Below are positions 1 through 9,075 of a DNA stretch of 64,000 nucleotides, piece after piece. The stretch lies in contig DAIQOK010000002.1 in the NCBI GenBank assembly GCA_036787895.1, positions 127,117 through 191,116 on the forward strand, given 5' to 3'. A program made the position numbers and the translations under genes. How positions within the stretch are numbered: the first letter of the stretch is position 1; each line of letters opens with the position of its first letter. The DNA is from UBA7662 sp036787895. Its GTDB lineage: Bacteria; Bacteroidota; Bacteroidia; UBA7662. Under the pieces are notes generated by a model. The model did not search any database and was not told the origin of the DNA. It saw nothing but the letters and a program-made list of their open reading frames with translations.

Positions 1-22
1 CAGAAGTTATTAATTTAAGTAG

Positions 23-319
23 ATGAAGCGCTTCCAAGTCTATTTTCTTGAATGCTCTGATGGCACCATTTATACTGGCGTTACAAGTCAGTTGCACATC
101 CGACTTTGGCAGCACGAAAACGGATTTTACCCGGAAAGTTATACTGCCAAAAGGCTCCCTGTAAAATTTTTAGGACAAATCCCATTCCACAATGCCATGG
201 ATGCCATTCGATTTGAAAAACAGGTCAAAAAATGGCGTGCATCAAAAAAAAGAGCCATTGCACTGGGAAATGTTCTGGATGTGCATTATCTGGCGAAGAA
301 GTATACTCCTCGGAGGTGA
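23..319 (+). CDS. GIY-YIG nuclease family protein
   Basis: This 98-residue protein is a single GIY-YIG domain, the fold shared by UvrC and homing-endonuclease catalytic modules. The first strand pair is visible as VYFLECSDG and IYTGVT near residues 7-20. A catalytic-type Arg sits in HIRLWQH around residue 27 and the metal-binding Glu in RFEKQVKKW around residue 65. Its length matches the stand-alone YhbQ/UPF0213-like class, whose cellular role is poorly defined. The ATG at 23 has a TAATTTAA stretch just upstream. The gene ends immediately before a palindromic tandem array. Whether nuclease and array are connected is unknown; these small genes are often solitary. The family call is firm and the substrate is unknown. 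Confidence 0.85.
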   Translation: MKRFQVYFLECSDGTIYTGVTSQLHIRLWQHENGFYPESYTAKRLPVKFLGQIPFHNAMDAIRFEKQVKKWRASKKRAIALGNVLDVHYLAKKYTPRR

Positions 320-569
320 GGCTGCCTTGGTCGACCTGGCCGCGTTCGCATCAGCATAAGTTAACTTTATTGGATCTCCTATTTCGACTCGGCCTGACGG
401 TCGACCTTGGGAAATTACTCTTCAGGCAACCGTCAGCTCGAGTCCGGATAGGTGAATGCTGAAAGAACTGATGCTGTTGAATGGAACGAGAGCAGGGTGC
501 CTTCGACTCGGCCTACGGTCGACCTTGGGAAATTACTCTTCAGGCAACCGTCAGCTCGAGTCCGGATAG

Positions 570-669
570 NNNNNNNNNNNNNNNNNNNNNNNNNNNNNNN
601 NNNNNNNNNNNNNNNNNNNNNNNNNNNNNNNNNNNNNNNNNNNNNNNNNNNNNNNNNNNNNNNNNNNNN
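570..669. other. Assembly gap (100 N)
   Basis: Exactly 100 N, the conventional filler for a scaffold gap of unknown size. It falls inside the 119-bp repeat array, which explains why assembly failed here. Confidence 0.98.
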
Positions 670-779
670 GTGAATGCTGAAAGAACTGATGCTGTTGAAT
701 GGAACGAGAGCAGGGTGCCTCCGGCTCGGCTTAACGGTCGACCTTGGGAAATTACTCTTCAGGCAACCGTCAGACCGAG

Positions 780-879
780 NNNNNNNNNNNNNNNNNNNNN
801 NNNNNNNNNNNNNNNNNNNNNNNNNNNNNNNNNNNNNNNNNNNNNNNNNNNNNNNNNNNNNNNNNNNNNNNNNNNNNNN
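780..879. other. Assembly gap (100 N)
   Basis: A second 100-N scaffold gap in the same array. It breaks a repeat unit within the right inverted arm; the following contig resumes at the next CGGTCGACC core. Confidence 0.98.
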
Positions 880-1093
880 CGGTCGACCTTGGGAAATTAC
901 TCTTCAGGCAACCGTCAGACCGAGTCCGGATAGGTGAATGCTGAAAGAACTGATGCTGTTGAAACAATGACTCAAATAAAATTAACTCAAAGCAACCGTC
1001 AGGCCGAGTCCAGATAGGCTGCAGCCGAAAGTTCCTGCGCTGTCGGAAGGAACGAGGCCCGGTTGCGTGCGAATTATTTCCTAATTTAGCCTT

Positions 1094-2791
1094 ATGACCT
1101 ACTACACCCTCAGCCGTGACCCGGAGCGGGGTCGGCATATATTGGTTAATATCCGCTTCGCTACTTATGGTGCCGGCCGGCTGGCTCTGGAGTTGCCCAA
1201 TTGGCGACCGGGTCGCTATGAACTGGCTAACTATGCCCGAAATGTAGTCGGTTTTTCAGCAAAAACTTTAGATGGACAAGCGTTAAGCTATACCAAAAAC
1301 AGCCGACTGGTTTGGGAAATTGAAACCGAAGGTGCCAAAGAGATAGCCGTTAGTTACAGTTATTATGCAAACCAACCCGATGCCGGGGCTTGTTGGGTGG
1401 ATGATGACTTGTTTTATGTCAATCCGGTGAATTGCCTCATGTATACAGCAGCTTCCAGAAGCCATAATTGCAGTATGGAGCTGCAGCTTAAGGCAGGTGA
1501 ACAAATAGCAACTGGCATGAAACGAACTTCTACCGGCTTTTTGGCCGAGGATTTTGACGAGCTGGTTGATTGTCCCTTACTCTGTAGCGAACATTTACAG
1601 CACCATGCCTTTCAGGTAGATGATGTAGCCTATCACCTTTGGTTTTATGGCATTAACGAAATACCCTGGGAGCAAGTCACACGCGATTTTATTGCTTTTA
1701 CCAAAGTACAACACCGATGTATGGGTGAATTGCCGGTCAAGGAATTCCATTACCTTAACCTCATTCTTCCCTTCAAATTTTACCATGGAGTAGAGCATCG
1801 AAATTCAACAGTTATTGCCTTAGGACCGGCAATCGACGTATTTACCAACCTCTACAGCGAGTTGTTGGGTGTAAGTTCCCATGAATTATTCCATAGCTGG
1901 AATGTGAAATACATCAAACCAGCTGAATTTACTCCTTACGATTACAGCAGGGAGAATTATTCGCCTCTGGGCTATGTTTATGAGGGATTTACGACCTATT
2001 ATGGCGATTTATTCCTCCACAAATCGGGTGTTTTGGACTGGCCGGCCTATGCCAGAGAGGTGAATGCCTACCTCAAACGTCATTTCGATAATTATGGCCG
2101 CTACAATCACAGTCTCCACGAATCGAGTATAGATACCTGGGTAGATGGTTATGGCGGACCTGCTGCGCCCAATCGCAGGGTATCCATCTACGCCGAGGGG
2201 ATGCTTAATGCCATGATATTGGATTTGAGCATTCGCCAAAACACCAACAACGAACATTCGCTCGACGACCTGATGCGTGCGCTCTATGCCGACGCCAAAG
2301 CCGGAAAAACCTACAACGAAGCCAGTATTCTTGCCCATCTACATAAATTAACCGGCCAGAATTACCGCTACTCCTTCGAAAAACACTACCACAAGCCCAT
2401 TTCTCTCGAATTAGAATTAAATCGGGCACTTTCCTTCGTAGGCTGCTGCCTCGTTGCCCGCATCCATCCCGACCCGATTGCAGCCTGGTTGGGGGTTATG
2501 GGCACCGATGCCGACGGCTGGCGAACAATTACCGCAATTGCTCCGGGATCACCGGCAGCGAAAGCAGGTTTGATGGTTGAGGATAAATTCTCACTCGAAA
2601 ATCATACGACTAAAGCCGATTGGAAAGAAGGTGAGTCGACCGAATTAGTCTGGGTTAATCGCCTGCAACGCCAACAAAAAGCGAGGGTTACTCACAACGA
2701 AACCAGCTATTTCACCAGCTATGTGCTTGAAAGGTCGAAAAGTATCAGTTCGGAACAGCAAGCTGCTTTTGAACGGTGGACACAGTGTTAA
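1094..2791 (+). CDS. M61 family metallopeptidase, no signal peptide
   Basis: A 565-residue M61 (glycyl aminopeptidase-like) zinc peptidase. An N-terminal beta domain (roughly 1-170, with LPNWRPGRYE) is followed by the catalytic domain carrying HELFH near residues 263-267 and the downstream Glu in YEGFTTYYG near 297. A degenerate PDZ region lies at about 460-540 (PGSPAAKAGLMVEDKF). The protein starts directly with the mature-type sequence MTYYTLS and has no signal peptide, unlike the second M61 protein at 16785-18566, so it is probably cytoplasmic. A TAATTTAG box lies five bases before the ATG, which suggests a nearly leaderless transcript. It is followed by a strong bidirectional hairpin terminator. 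M61 enzymes release N-terminal Gly or Ala; the true substrate here is unknown. Confidence 0.9.
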   Translation: MTYYTLSRDPERGRHILVNIRFATYGAGRLALELPNWRPGRYELANYARNVVGFSAKTLDGQALSYTKNSRLVWEIETEGAKEIAVSYSYYANQPDAGACWVDDDLFYVNPVNCLMYTAASRSHNCSMELQLKAGEQIATGMKRTSTGFLAEDFDELVDCPLLCSEHLQHHAFQVDDVAYHLWFYGINEIPWEQVTRDFIAFTKVQHRCMGELPVKEFHYLNLILPFKFYHGVEHRNSTVIALGPAIDVFTNLYSELLGVSSHELFHSWNVKYIKPAEFTPYDYSRENYSPLGYVYEGFTTYYGDLFLHKSGVLDWPAYAREVNAYLKRHFDNYGRYNHSLHESSIDTWVDGYGGPAAPNRRVSIYAEGMLNAMILDLSIRQNTNNEHSLDDLMRALYADAKAGKTYNEASILAHLHKLTGQNYRYSFEKHYHKPISLELELNRALSFVGCCLVARIHPDPIAAWLGVMGTDADGWRTITAIAPGSPAAKAGLMVEDKFSLENHTTKADWKEGESTELVWVNRLQRQQKARVTHNETSYFTSYVLERSKSISSEQQAAFERWTQC

Positions 2792-2793
2792 CA

Positions 2794-2823
2794 CAAAAAA
2801 GGTCGGCAATTGCCGACCTTTTT
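2794..2823. terminator. Bidirectional rho-independent terminator
   Basis: The 18-bp perfect palindrome GGTCGGCAATTGCCGACC (2801-2818) is flanked by seven A on the left and five T on the right. It lies between the convergent M61 peptidase and rho genes and can serve both. Confidence 0.9.
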
Positions 2824-2845
2824 GTCTTCATTAGCCAGGAAAGAA

Positions 2846-4633
2846 TTATCCCCGGCCCATGCTCATGAGGAATTCCTCATTACTCATGGTACCCTTCATA
2901 TTGCTCAACAGCAATTCCATGGCTTCCTGGCTGTTCATATCAGCGAGGTGATTACGTAATACCCACATCCGCTGTAAAGTCTCCTTATCCAGCAACAGAT
3001 CTTCGCGGCGTGTACTGGAGGCAATGACATCGATGGCCGGATAAATGCGTTTGTTCGACAATTTGCGATCAAGCTGTAATTCCATATTACCAGTACCCTT
3101 AAATTCTTCAAAAATCACCTCGTCCATTTTGGAACCGGTATCAATAAGGGCGGTAGCAAGTATGGTGAGTGAGCCGCCATTTTCGATATTCCGGGCGGCT
3201 CCAAAAAATCGTTTGGGTTTGTGCAAGGCATTGGCATCAACACCTCCTGAAAGAATTTTACCGGAAGCAGGCGCTACGGTATTGTAAGCCCGGGCCAGCC
3301 GGGTGATAGAGTCGAGTAATATCACCACATCGTGACCACATTCTACCATACGTTTCGCCTTTTCGAGCACAATATTGGCTACTTTGACGTGTTTATCGGC
3401 TGGTTCATCGAAAGTGGATGCGATAACTTCGGCCTTTACACTGCGCGCCATGTCGGTTACCTCCTCAGGGCGTTCATCGATGAGGAGGATGATGAGGTAA
3501 ACTTCGGGGTGGTTGTACGCAATGGCATTGGCTACATCTTTTAACAAGAAGGTTTTACCGGTTTTCGGCTGAGCTACTATCAAACCTCGCTGACCTTTAC
3601 CAATAGGCGTAAACAAATCCATGATACGCATGCTAAGATTATCGCCTTTGTGCGACAATTTGAGTCGTTGGTTCGGGAAAAGTGGGGTTAAAAAGTCGAA
3701 GGGCACCCTGTCTCGGATTTCCTGGGGCGTTTTACCGTTGATGATGTCAATTCGACTGAGGGCAAAGTACTTTTCGCCTTCTTTTGGTGGACGAACGCCA
3801 CCACGTATGGTATCGCCAGCTTTGAGGCTGAACTGTTTGATTTGATTGGAGGCTACATAAACATCGTCGGGTGAGCCGAGATAGTTGTAGTCGGAAGAGC
3901 GCAAAAAGCCATAACCATCGGGCATAAGCTCCAGCACCCCTTCGTGTACGGCAATGTTTTCGAAGGCATATTGATCACGCAATTGATTACGATCATTGCG
4001 GTCATATCTGTCGTTACGATCAGGACGGTCCTGTCTTTCCGGGCGCTCTGGTCGGTCGTTGCGCTCCAGACGGTCAGCTTGTGGCCGTTCTCCGCGATCT
4101 GGTCGGTTGTTGCGGTCGAAACGTTCATTCCGTTCAGGTCGGGGACTAGCTTCCTGGCGGTTGCGGTCAAATCGCTCCCGATTTTCGCCATCGGCATGGC
4201 GTGGCCGGTTATCCGCTTCAGCTGAACGGTTGGGTCGCTCAAAACGCGGTCGTCCTACGCCATGTGGTTTGGATTCAGCCGGCTGATCTTCGGCAGAGCT
4301 TGTTTCTGCGTTGGCATATGTTGAAGCGCTTGATTCTTCCTGGGTGCTTTCAGTTGCTAATGCTCTTTCGGCTGCCAGCTTTGCTTCGCTTTCCGCTGCT
4401 TTTTCGGCTGCTACCGTGGCTTCAAACTGATCATAAACGCTCGATTCGGCATCAAATGCAGCCACACCGGCATCAAAAAGAGTGCTGTTAGCGGTACTGT
4501 TTTTGGCAGGGCGTCCCCGACGTTTAGGGGCGACTTCAGCAGCTGAGGTTGTGATTTCGACAGTGCTTTCTTCTACTGCCTTGGTTTTGGTGGCAGTGCC
4601 TTTGGGTCTGCCTCGTTTTTTTTCTTCTGACAC
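2846..4633 (-). CDS. rho: Transcription termination factor Rho
   Basis: A 595-residue Rho, the hexameric RNA-dependent ATPase/helicase that ends transcription. The cold-shock-type RNA-binding domain starts near residue 228 (EGVLELMPDGYGFLR), followed by the ATPase core with Walker A (AQPKTGKT, about 354-361), Walker B (VVILLDSITRL), and the Q- and R-loop regions ending in EEFLMSMGRG. Residues 1-222 look disordered: RGRP AT-hook-like motifs at 7-10 and 39-42, an Ala/Glu-rich stretch, then about 90 residues of Arg/Asp/Asn/Glu repeats. I cannot find the small N-terminal helical (SAP-like) Rho domain that normally precedes the cold-shock fold. The start is GTG at 4633, with an in-frame TAA four codons upstream, so the gene does not extend further. 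Confidence 0.97.
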   Translation of the reverse strand: MSEEKKRGRPKGTATKTKAVEESTVEITTSAAEVAPKRRGRPAKNSTANSTLFDAGVAAFDAESSVYDQFEATVAAEKAAESEAKLAAERALATESTQEESSASTYANAETSSAEDQPAESKPHGVGRPRFERPNRSAEADNRPRHADGENRERFDRNRQEASPRPERNERFDRNNRPDRGERPQADRLERNDRPERPERQDRPDRNDRYDRNDRNQLRDQYAFENIAVHEGVLELMPDGYGFLRSSDYNYLGSPDDVYVASNQIKQFSLKAGDTIRGGVRPPKEGEKYFALSRIDIINGKTPQEIRDRVPFDFLTPLFPNQRLKLSHKGDNLSMRIMDLFTPIGKGQRGLIVAQPKTGKTFLLKDVANAIAYNHPEVYLIILLIDERPEEVTDMARSVKAEVIASTFDEPADKHVKVANIVLEKAKRMVECGHDVVILLDSITRLARAYNTVAPASGKILSGGVDANALHKPKRFFGAARNIENGGSLTILATALIDTGSKMDEVIFEEFKGTGNMELQLDRKLSNKRIYPAIDVIASSTRREDLLLDKETLQRMWVLRNHLADMNSQEAMELLLSNMKGTMSNEEFLMSMGRG

Positions 4634-4800
4634 AAGTGTGCGTTAATTGTGAATAGACTTTATGGATTTGGCTGTCTCGGTAAATACCTGAGCGCAGTTC
4701 TAATAAGCTTGGATTGGGGGAAGGTTAAATGAACAACGCCTGCTGGGCGTCAAAAACCTGAACAATTATAAAGAATCCGTAGCAAAAAGCAAACCTTTTC

Positions 4801-5298
4801 TTAAAAAACCCAGCGTAAACTCAAAGCTAACTCGGCATTTACGCCGGCATCACCAGTCACTACAGCATAAGGCCGGAGTGAAAAATCGATGTTAACAGGC
4901 AAATAGGGCAAATAATAGCAGCTACCTACAATCATATCCATGGCCAAACGCTGCCCGTCGTTCCAGCCACCTAAACTTCCACCCAATCCATAATAGGTAT
5001 AAAAACCGGGCATAAACCGTTGCTGTAACTTTTCGTACAATGCTGTAAAGAGCAAACTTTGCTTCGATTTGGTGAAAAGCAGTTCAAATCCCTGCTCTCC
5101 AATATTCTTTTCCCGAAGGTAAAAGCGATAACTCAAGGCAGTTGCTGCGCCATAACGCAGGCCAAATTCACTGCCCAGCGGTTTTTGTTGGGCAGATAAG
5201 TCGGTAGCCAAGCACATAAAGCCCAAAAATAAAACACAGAGCAACCCTCCTTTGCGGGCCTTTTGATTATTTTGCAGGCCATATCCGACTATGAACAA
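4801..5298 (-). CDS. Small secreted or outer-membrane beta-barrel-like protein
   Basis: I do not recognise a named family. The mature part, after a signal peptide ending CLATDLSAQ, has alternating aromatic/hydrophobic strands (GLRYGAATALSYRFYL, YTYYGLGG) and ends in LSLRWVF, a terminal-aromatic pattern typical of small outer-membrane barrels. The start is uncertain. A TTG at 5298 gives 165 residues with a Lys/Arg-rich signal n-region, and a CTG at 5277 would give 158. An in-frame ATG at 5382 would run antisense through the first codons of the divergent histidine kinase and looks like a shadow. The only other ATG lies within the signal peptide. It is probably transcribed alone. Function unknown; membership of the outer-membrane barrel class is inference. 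Confidence 0.6.
   Translation of the reverse strand: MFIVGYGLQNNQKARKGGLLCVLFLGFMCLATDLSAQQKPLGSEFGLRYGAATALSYRFYLREKNIGEQGFELLFTKSKQSLLFTALYEKLQQRFMPGFYTYYGLGGSLGGWNDGQRLAMDMIVGSCYYLPYLPVNIDFSLRPYAVVTGDAGVNAELALSLRWVF
5268..5274 (+). promoter_or_regulatory. Bacteroidota-type -7 box for the TPR kinase gene
   Basis: TATTTTG followed by CA lies 16 nt before the ATG of the TPR kinase gene. It matches the TAnnTTTG class with one base missing. I see no convincing -33 TTG. Confidence 0.3.
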
Positions 5299-7360
5299 CT
5301 TCTTTCGCAACTTATTTGGTCTTTTGCTGCTTGGGTTACTTCCGTTTTTGAGTCTGTCGCAACCGAACATCGACAGCCTCAAAAATGCAGCACAAAAAGC
5401 TGATTTAGAAAAGCAGGTTGAAATTTATATTCAGCTGGGCAAATATTATCGGGATGTGAATTCCGACAGCGCCCTGTTTTATGCCAACAAAATCATCAAA
5501 GTAGGCGCCTCCTCAGCTGCCATGCTGGCCGAAGGCCATGCTTTGTTTTGTGTAGTATACCGTATCCAAAACAACAATGCTGCGGCCATTAAACATGGTC
5601 TGAGGGCAGTGGCTTACTACAAACAAGTAAAAGACAGTGCAGGACTTTCGGCTGTATACTCCAATTTGGGCAATGCTTATTTCTTCAATAACAACCTGAA
5701 AGTTTCGCTCGAATACCAGCTCCGCGCCCTCAAAATGAAAGAGGCACTGAACCAACCCAATGGAGTTGCCAGTGTTTTGGTGAATATCGGCAACATTTAT
5801 ATCCGGCAAGAGCAGTTTGAGCTCGCTCGTGACCATTATAAAAGAGCCCTCGATATTTTTATCAATCAGAAAAACCTCATGGGTATCAGTTACTGCCGCA
5901 ACAATTTGGGTGTAATTGCTGAAAGCCTGGGAGATATTGAGCTGGCGCTTGAAGAATATATCGAAGGCTATAAAATAGATGAGCAGCTCGGCGACAAAAT
6001 TGGGATGACCTCCAGCTTTTACAACATTGCCGAGGCCTACAAAAAAACTGGCCGCAAAGCTTTGGCTAAAACTTATTACGAAAAAGCCAATAGCATGGCG
6101 CGTGAGGTAGGCGACCAAACCCGCATTTCTACCAGCCTTTCCAATTTAGCAGCGCTGGCCCTGCAAAACGGTCAGGGTATGGAAGCCAAACGACTGAGCG
6201 ACGAAGCCGTAGCCATTGCTAATGCAAGCGATAATGATGTACTCCGCATCGATGCCTTGAAAGTACAAGTTCAAGTACTTTCGGCTTTAAAACGATTTGA
6301 AGACGCTTTTGCCGCCAGTCAGCAATTGCTTGAGGTTACCAAAAGGGTAGATGATGACAATAAAAGTAAAGCACTGACCGAAGCACAGGCTGCTTATGAA
6401 GCCGAGCGCAAAAACCAGGAAATCCAGCTTTTGCAAAAAGACAAATCCTTGCAGGAGGTACGACTCAAGCGGCAAAAACTTACTGAGAAAGTTTATATTG
6501 GCGCCATCTTCGTTTTTATCGTATTGCTGTTTTTCATCATCAATAGGTACCAGCTCATCCGTAAAAACGAATTGTTGCTGCAAAAAATGAATACGTCGCT
6601 CGAAAATAAAGTCCATGAGCGAACCAAAGCCTTACAAGATGCCCTCGAGCGCGCCGAAAAGGCCGATAAACTTAAAACCTTCTTTCTCTCCAATCTGAAT
6701 CACGAATTACGAACGCCGATGAATGGCATCATAGGCATGTCTGATTATTTATATGAAAACCTGACCGACCCGGATAAAAAACAGCTCGCGCAATCTTTGC
6801 TAGATAACAGCAAAAGGCTGTCAGAAACCCTTTCAGCAGTGATTGAGCTTTCAGGACTTGAGGCCAGTGGTGAGCTGTTGCAATGGCAGCCAACCAACCT
6901 TATTGCCGTTGCAAAATCAGCTATTGCCCGTCATGAAAACGAAGCGCAACAAAAAGGGCTGAAACTTGAATTGGTACATTTTTCAGACGAAGTTATTATC
7001 CCGGCCGATGCCAAAATCCTCAGCCGCATACTCGACAGTTTGTTGCACAATGCCATCAAATTCACGGAAAAAGGACATATTGTACTTGAAGTAAGTCGCC
7101 AGCAACAAGGTGAGATGCGCTATATCGATATACGCGTTCGCGATACCGGTTTAGGCATTGCGAAAGAAAACCTGGAGCATATATTCGAAGCTTTCCGCAA
7201 AGGCGATGAGGTACTTTACCGCGGCTACGAAGGTTTGGGCATAGGCTTAACGCTGGCTCGAAAATACACTCAATTGCTCGATGGTCATTTATCTGTTGAT
7301 TCAGAGCTTGGTCGTGGCGCGCAATTTACAATTCGCCTGCATCAACAGCCGCTGAGCTGA
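5291..7360 (+). CDS. TPR-repeat sensor histidine kinase
   Basis: A 689-residue membrane-bound kinase. After a signal peptide (LLLLGLLPFLSLSQ) come about seven tetratricopeptide repeats in the periplasm (roughly residues 35-350), a coiled coil, one transmembrane helix near 401-422 and a second coiled coil. The HisKA domain carries the phospho-acceptor His at about 471 (NLNHELRTPMNGIIG). The ATPase domain shows the N box (LLHNAIKFT) and G boxes (DTGLGI, GLGIGLTLA). There is no receiver or DNA-binding output domain and no response regulator gene beside it, so its partner is elsewhere. TPR-kinases of this layout are common in Bacteroidota and presumably sense a protein or peptide in the periplasm. 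The start at 5291 is supported by the signal peptide. serS follows 38 bp downstream with its own promoter-like box. Confidence 0.92.
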   Translation: MNNFFRNLFGLLLLGLLPFLSLSQPNIDSLKNAAQKADLEKQVEIYIQLGKYYRDVNSDSALFYANKIIKVGASSAAMLAEGHALFCVVYRIQNNNAAAIKHGLRAVAYYKQVKDSAGLSAVYSNLGNAYFFNNNLKVSLEYQLRALKMKEALNQPNGVASVLVNIGNIYIRQEQFELARDHYKRALDIFINQKNLMGISYCRNNLGVIAESLGDIELALEEYIEGYKIDEQLGDKIGMTSSFYNIAEAYKKTGRKALAKTYYEKANSMAREVGDQTRISTSLSNLAALALQNGQGMEAKRLSDEAVAIANASDNDVLRIDALKVQVQVLSALKRFEDAFAASQQLLEVTKRVDDDNKSKALTEAQAAYEAERKNQEIQLLQKDKSLQEVRLKRQKLTEKVYIGAIFVFIVLLFFIINRYQLIRKNELLLQKMNTSLENKVHERTKALQDALERAEKADKLKTFFLSNLNHELRTPMNGIIGMSDYLYENLTDPDKKQLAQSLLDNSKRLSETLSAVIELSGLEASGELLQWQPTNLIAVAKSAIARHENEAQQKGLKLELVHFSDEVIIPADAKILSRILDSLLHNAIKFTEKGHIVLEVSRQQQGEMRYIDIRVRDTGLGIAKENLEHIFEAFRKGDEVLYRGYEGLGIGLTLARKYTQLLDGHLSVDSELGRGAQFTIRLHQQPLS

Positions 7361-7371
7361 GTGCTTTTCCT

Positions 7372-7379
7372 TAGTTTTG
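7372..7379 (+). promoter_or_regulatory. Bacteroidota -7 box for serS
   Basis: TAGTTTTG matches TAnnTTTG exactly and is followed by CA. It lies 19 nt before the serS ATG and just after the kinase stop codon. No clear -33 TTG is visible. Confidence 0.45.
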
Positions 7380-7398
7380 CACCGCAATCTTATTTCGC

Positions 7399-8673
7399 AT
7401 GCTGCTTTTACAAACCCTCCGTCAGTATCCTGCATTTGTCATCGAACGCCTCCAGCTCAAAGGCGTACGCGATGCTGCTGAACTCGTTCAGGCCGTTTTG
7501 ACCAACGATGACCAGAAAAAAACTACGAAAACCCAACTCGACCAGCTTTTAGCCGAACAGAATCAGCTCGCCCGCGAAATTGGTCAGTTGATGAAAGCGG
7601 GAGATAAAAGCCAGGCCGAACAGCTCAAGGAGAAGGTTACCGGTCTGAAAGAAGAAGCCAAAGCGCTTGAAATGGACTTAGAAGGTCTGGAAAAGACGCA
7701 ATACGATTTGTTGGTGCGTTTGCCCAATCTCCCCGGACCATTGGTACCCGCCGGAAAAACACCAGAAGACAATGAAATTGTATATCAGGTACCGCAGTTG
7801 CCTGAACTGCCGGCAGCTGCCTTGCCGCATTGGGAGCTGGCCAAAAAATACGATCTCATTGACTTCGAACTCGGTGTTAAAATTACCGGAGCGGGTTTCC
7901 CCGTTTATAAAGGCAAGGGCGCCCGTTTACAGCGTGCACTCATCAACTATTTCCTCGACTGTGGTATTGCAGAAGGTTATTTCGAAGTTCAGCCGCCCAT
8001 ACTTGTCAATGAAGCTTCGGGTTTTGGTACCGGTCAGCTGCCTGACAAGGAGGGGCAAATGTACCATGCCGGCATCGACAACCTTTACCTCATTCCGACA
8101 GCTGAAGTGCCGGTGACTAATTTGTATCGCGATGTGATTTTGAAGGAAGATGACTTCCCAATCAAAAACGTAGCCTATACCCCATGTTTCCGCCGTGAGG
8201 CTGGTTCGTATGGCAAAGATGTTCGCGGCTTAAACCGCCTGCACCAGTTCGATAAAATCGAAATTGTTCAAATACAGCATCCCGATAAATCCTACGATAC
8301 TTTAGAAGAAATGCGTGCTTATGTCGCCCGTTTGGTGGCTTCGTTGGGTTTGCCTTACCGCGTTTTACGTTTATGTGGGGGAGATATGAGTTTTGCTTCG
8401 GCCATGACTTACGACTTTGAAGTATGGAGCGGCGCCCAAGAACGTTGGCTCGAAGTGAGTTCAGTATCGAATTTTGAGGCCTACCAAAGCAACCGCCTCA
8501 AACTGCGTTACAAAGCTGCCGATGGCAAAAATCACCTGGCACATACCTTGAATGGCTCCGCCATGGCCCTGCCTCGTATTGTTGCTGCCCTGCTCGAAAA
8601 TTACCAGACAGCCGATGGCATACGTATTCCGGAGGTATTGCAGCCTTATACGGGCTTTGCGGTGATTGATTAG
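7399..8673 (+). CDS. serS: Serine--tRNA ligase
   Basis: A 424-residue class II aminoacyl-tRNA synthetase that charges tRNA-Ser (and tRNA-Sec where present) in the cytoplasm. The N-terminal 110 residues form the long antiparallel coiled-coil arm that reads the tRNA variable arm (QLLAEQNQLAREIGQLMK and onward). The catalytic core shows the TAEVPVTNLY serine-site segment, motif 2 (FRREAGSYGKDVRG) and motif 3 (LNGSAMALPRIVAALLENY). The length is normal for the family. The ATG at 7399 is preceded by a good -7 box. The gene is followed directly by the 126-bp tandem array. Confidence 0.98.
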   Translation: MLLLQTLRQYPAFVIERLQLKGVRDAAELVQAVLTNDDQKKTTKTQLDQLLAEQNQLAREIGQLMKAGDKSQAEQLKEKVTGLKEEAKALEMDLEGLEKTQYDLLVRLPNLPGPLVPAGKTPEDNEIVYQVPQLPELPAAALPHWELAKKYDLIDFELGVKITGAGFPVYKGKGARLQRALINYFLDCGIAEGYFEVQPPILVNEASGFGTGQLPDKEGQMYHAGIDNLYLIPTAEVPVTNLYRDVILKEDDFPIKNVAYTPCFRREAGSYGKDVRGLNRLHQFDKIEIVQIQHPDKSYDTLEEMRAYVARLVASLGLPYRVLRLCGGDMSFASAMTYDFEVWSGAQERWLEVSSVSNFEAYQSNRLKLRYKAADGKNHLAHTLNGSAMALPRIVAALLENYQTADGIRIPEVLQPYTGFAVID

Positions 8674-8778
8674 TGCCGTGCGGGCGTCGACTGCTGCGCT
8701 GACCACTTGCACCTTGCGGTGCTGTCTACACGCTACGCTGACCACGGCGTTGTTTTGCCCTTCGGGCGTCCATAGTCG

Positions 8779-8878
8779 NNNNNNNNNNNNNNNNNNNNNN
8801 NNNNNNNNNNNNNNNNNNNNNNNNNNNNNNNNNNNNNNNNNNNNNNNNNNNNNNNNNNNNNNNNNNNNNNNNNNNNNN
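8779..8878. other. Assembly gap (100 N)
   Basis: A 100-N scaffold gap within the 126-bp tandem array. The contigs on both sides carry the same repeat unit. Confidence 0.98.
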
Positions 8879-9075
8879 ATACGTGTCCCGTCTTTACGGG
8901 AGTCCATGGCGTTGCTGGTCTCTACTGTCCGCTCGCACTTGGCGGTGCTGTCCACACGCTACGCTGACCACGGTGTTGTTTTGCCCTGCGGGCGTCCATA
9001 GTCGATACGTGTCCCGTCTTTACGGGAGTCCATGGCGTTGCTGGTCTCTACTGTCCGCTTGCACCTGGCGGTGCT

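Larger units (their letters stand above)
320..1093. repeat. 119-bp tandem palindromic repeat array
   Basis: This stretch has no credible gene. From about 385 a unit of 119 bp is repeated: its start CGACTCGG recurs at 385 and 504, and partial copies lie at 670-779 and 880-962. Each unit holds the invariant core CGACCTTGGGAAATTACTC flanked by inverted arms (CGGCCTGACGGT on the left, ACCGTCAG followed by CTCGAG or CCGAG on the right), so a single strand could fold into a long hairpin. A diverged last arm lies at about 992-1008. Two 100-N gaps interrupt the array, so the copy number is not known. Short open frames running through it are artefacts of the repeat and the gaps. Confidence 0.85.

Noticed and set aside
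385..1008. CRISPR array in the 119-bp repeats
   Set aside because: The unit is far longer than a CRISPR repeat-spacer period, there are no variable spacers between conserved repeats, and no cas genes are in the window.
452..1138. Open frames crossing the N runs on both strands
   Set aside because: They consist of repeat sequence and unknown bases, with no protein family character; one also runs antisense into the M61 gene.
3996..4286. Arg/Ser-rich plus-strand open frame inside rho
   Set aside because: It is the antisense of the low-complexity Arg/Asp/Asn region of Rho, and its composition follows from that.
8461..8955. Minus-strand frame through the end of serS and the gap
   Set aside because: It is antisense to serS, contains 100 N and has no recognisable domain.
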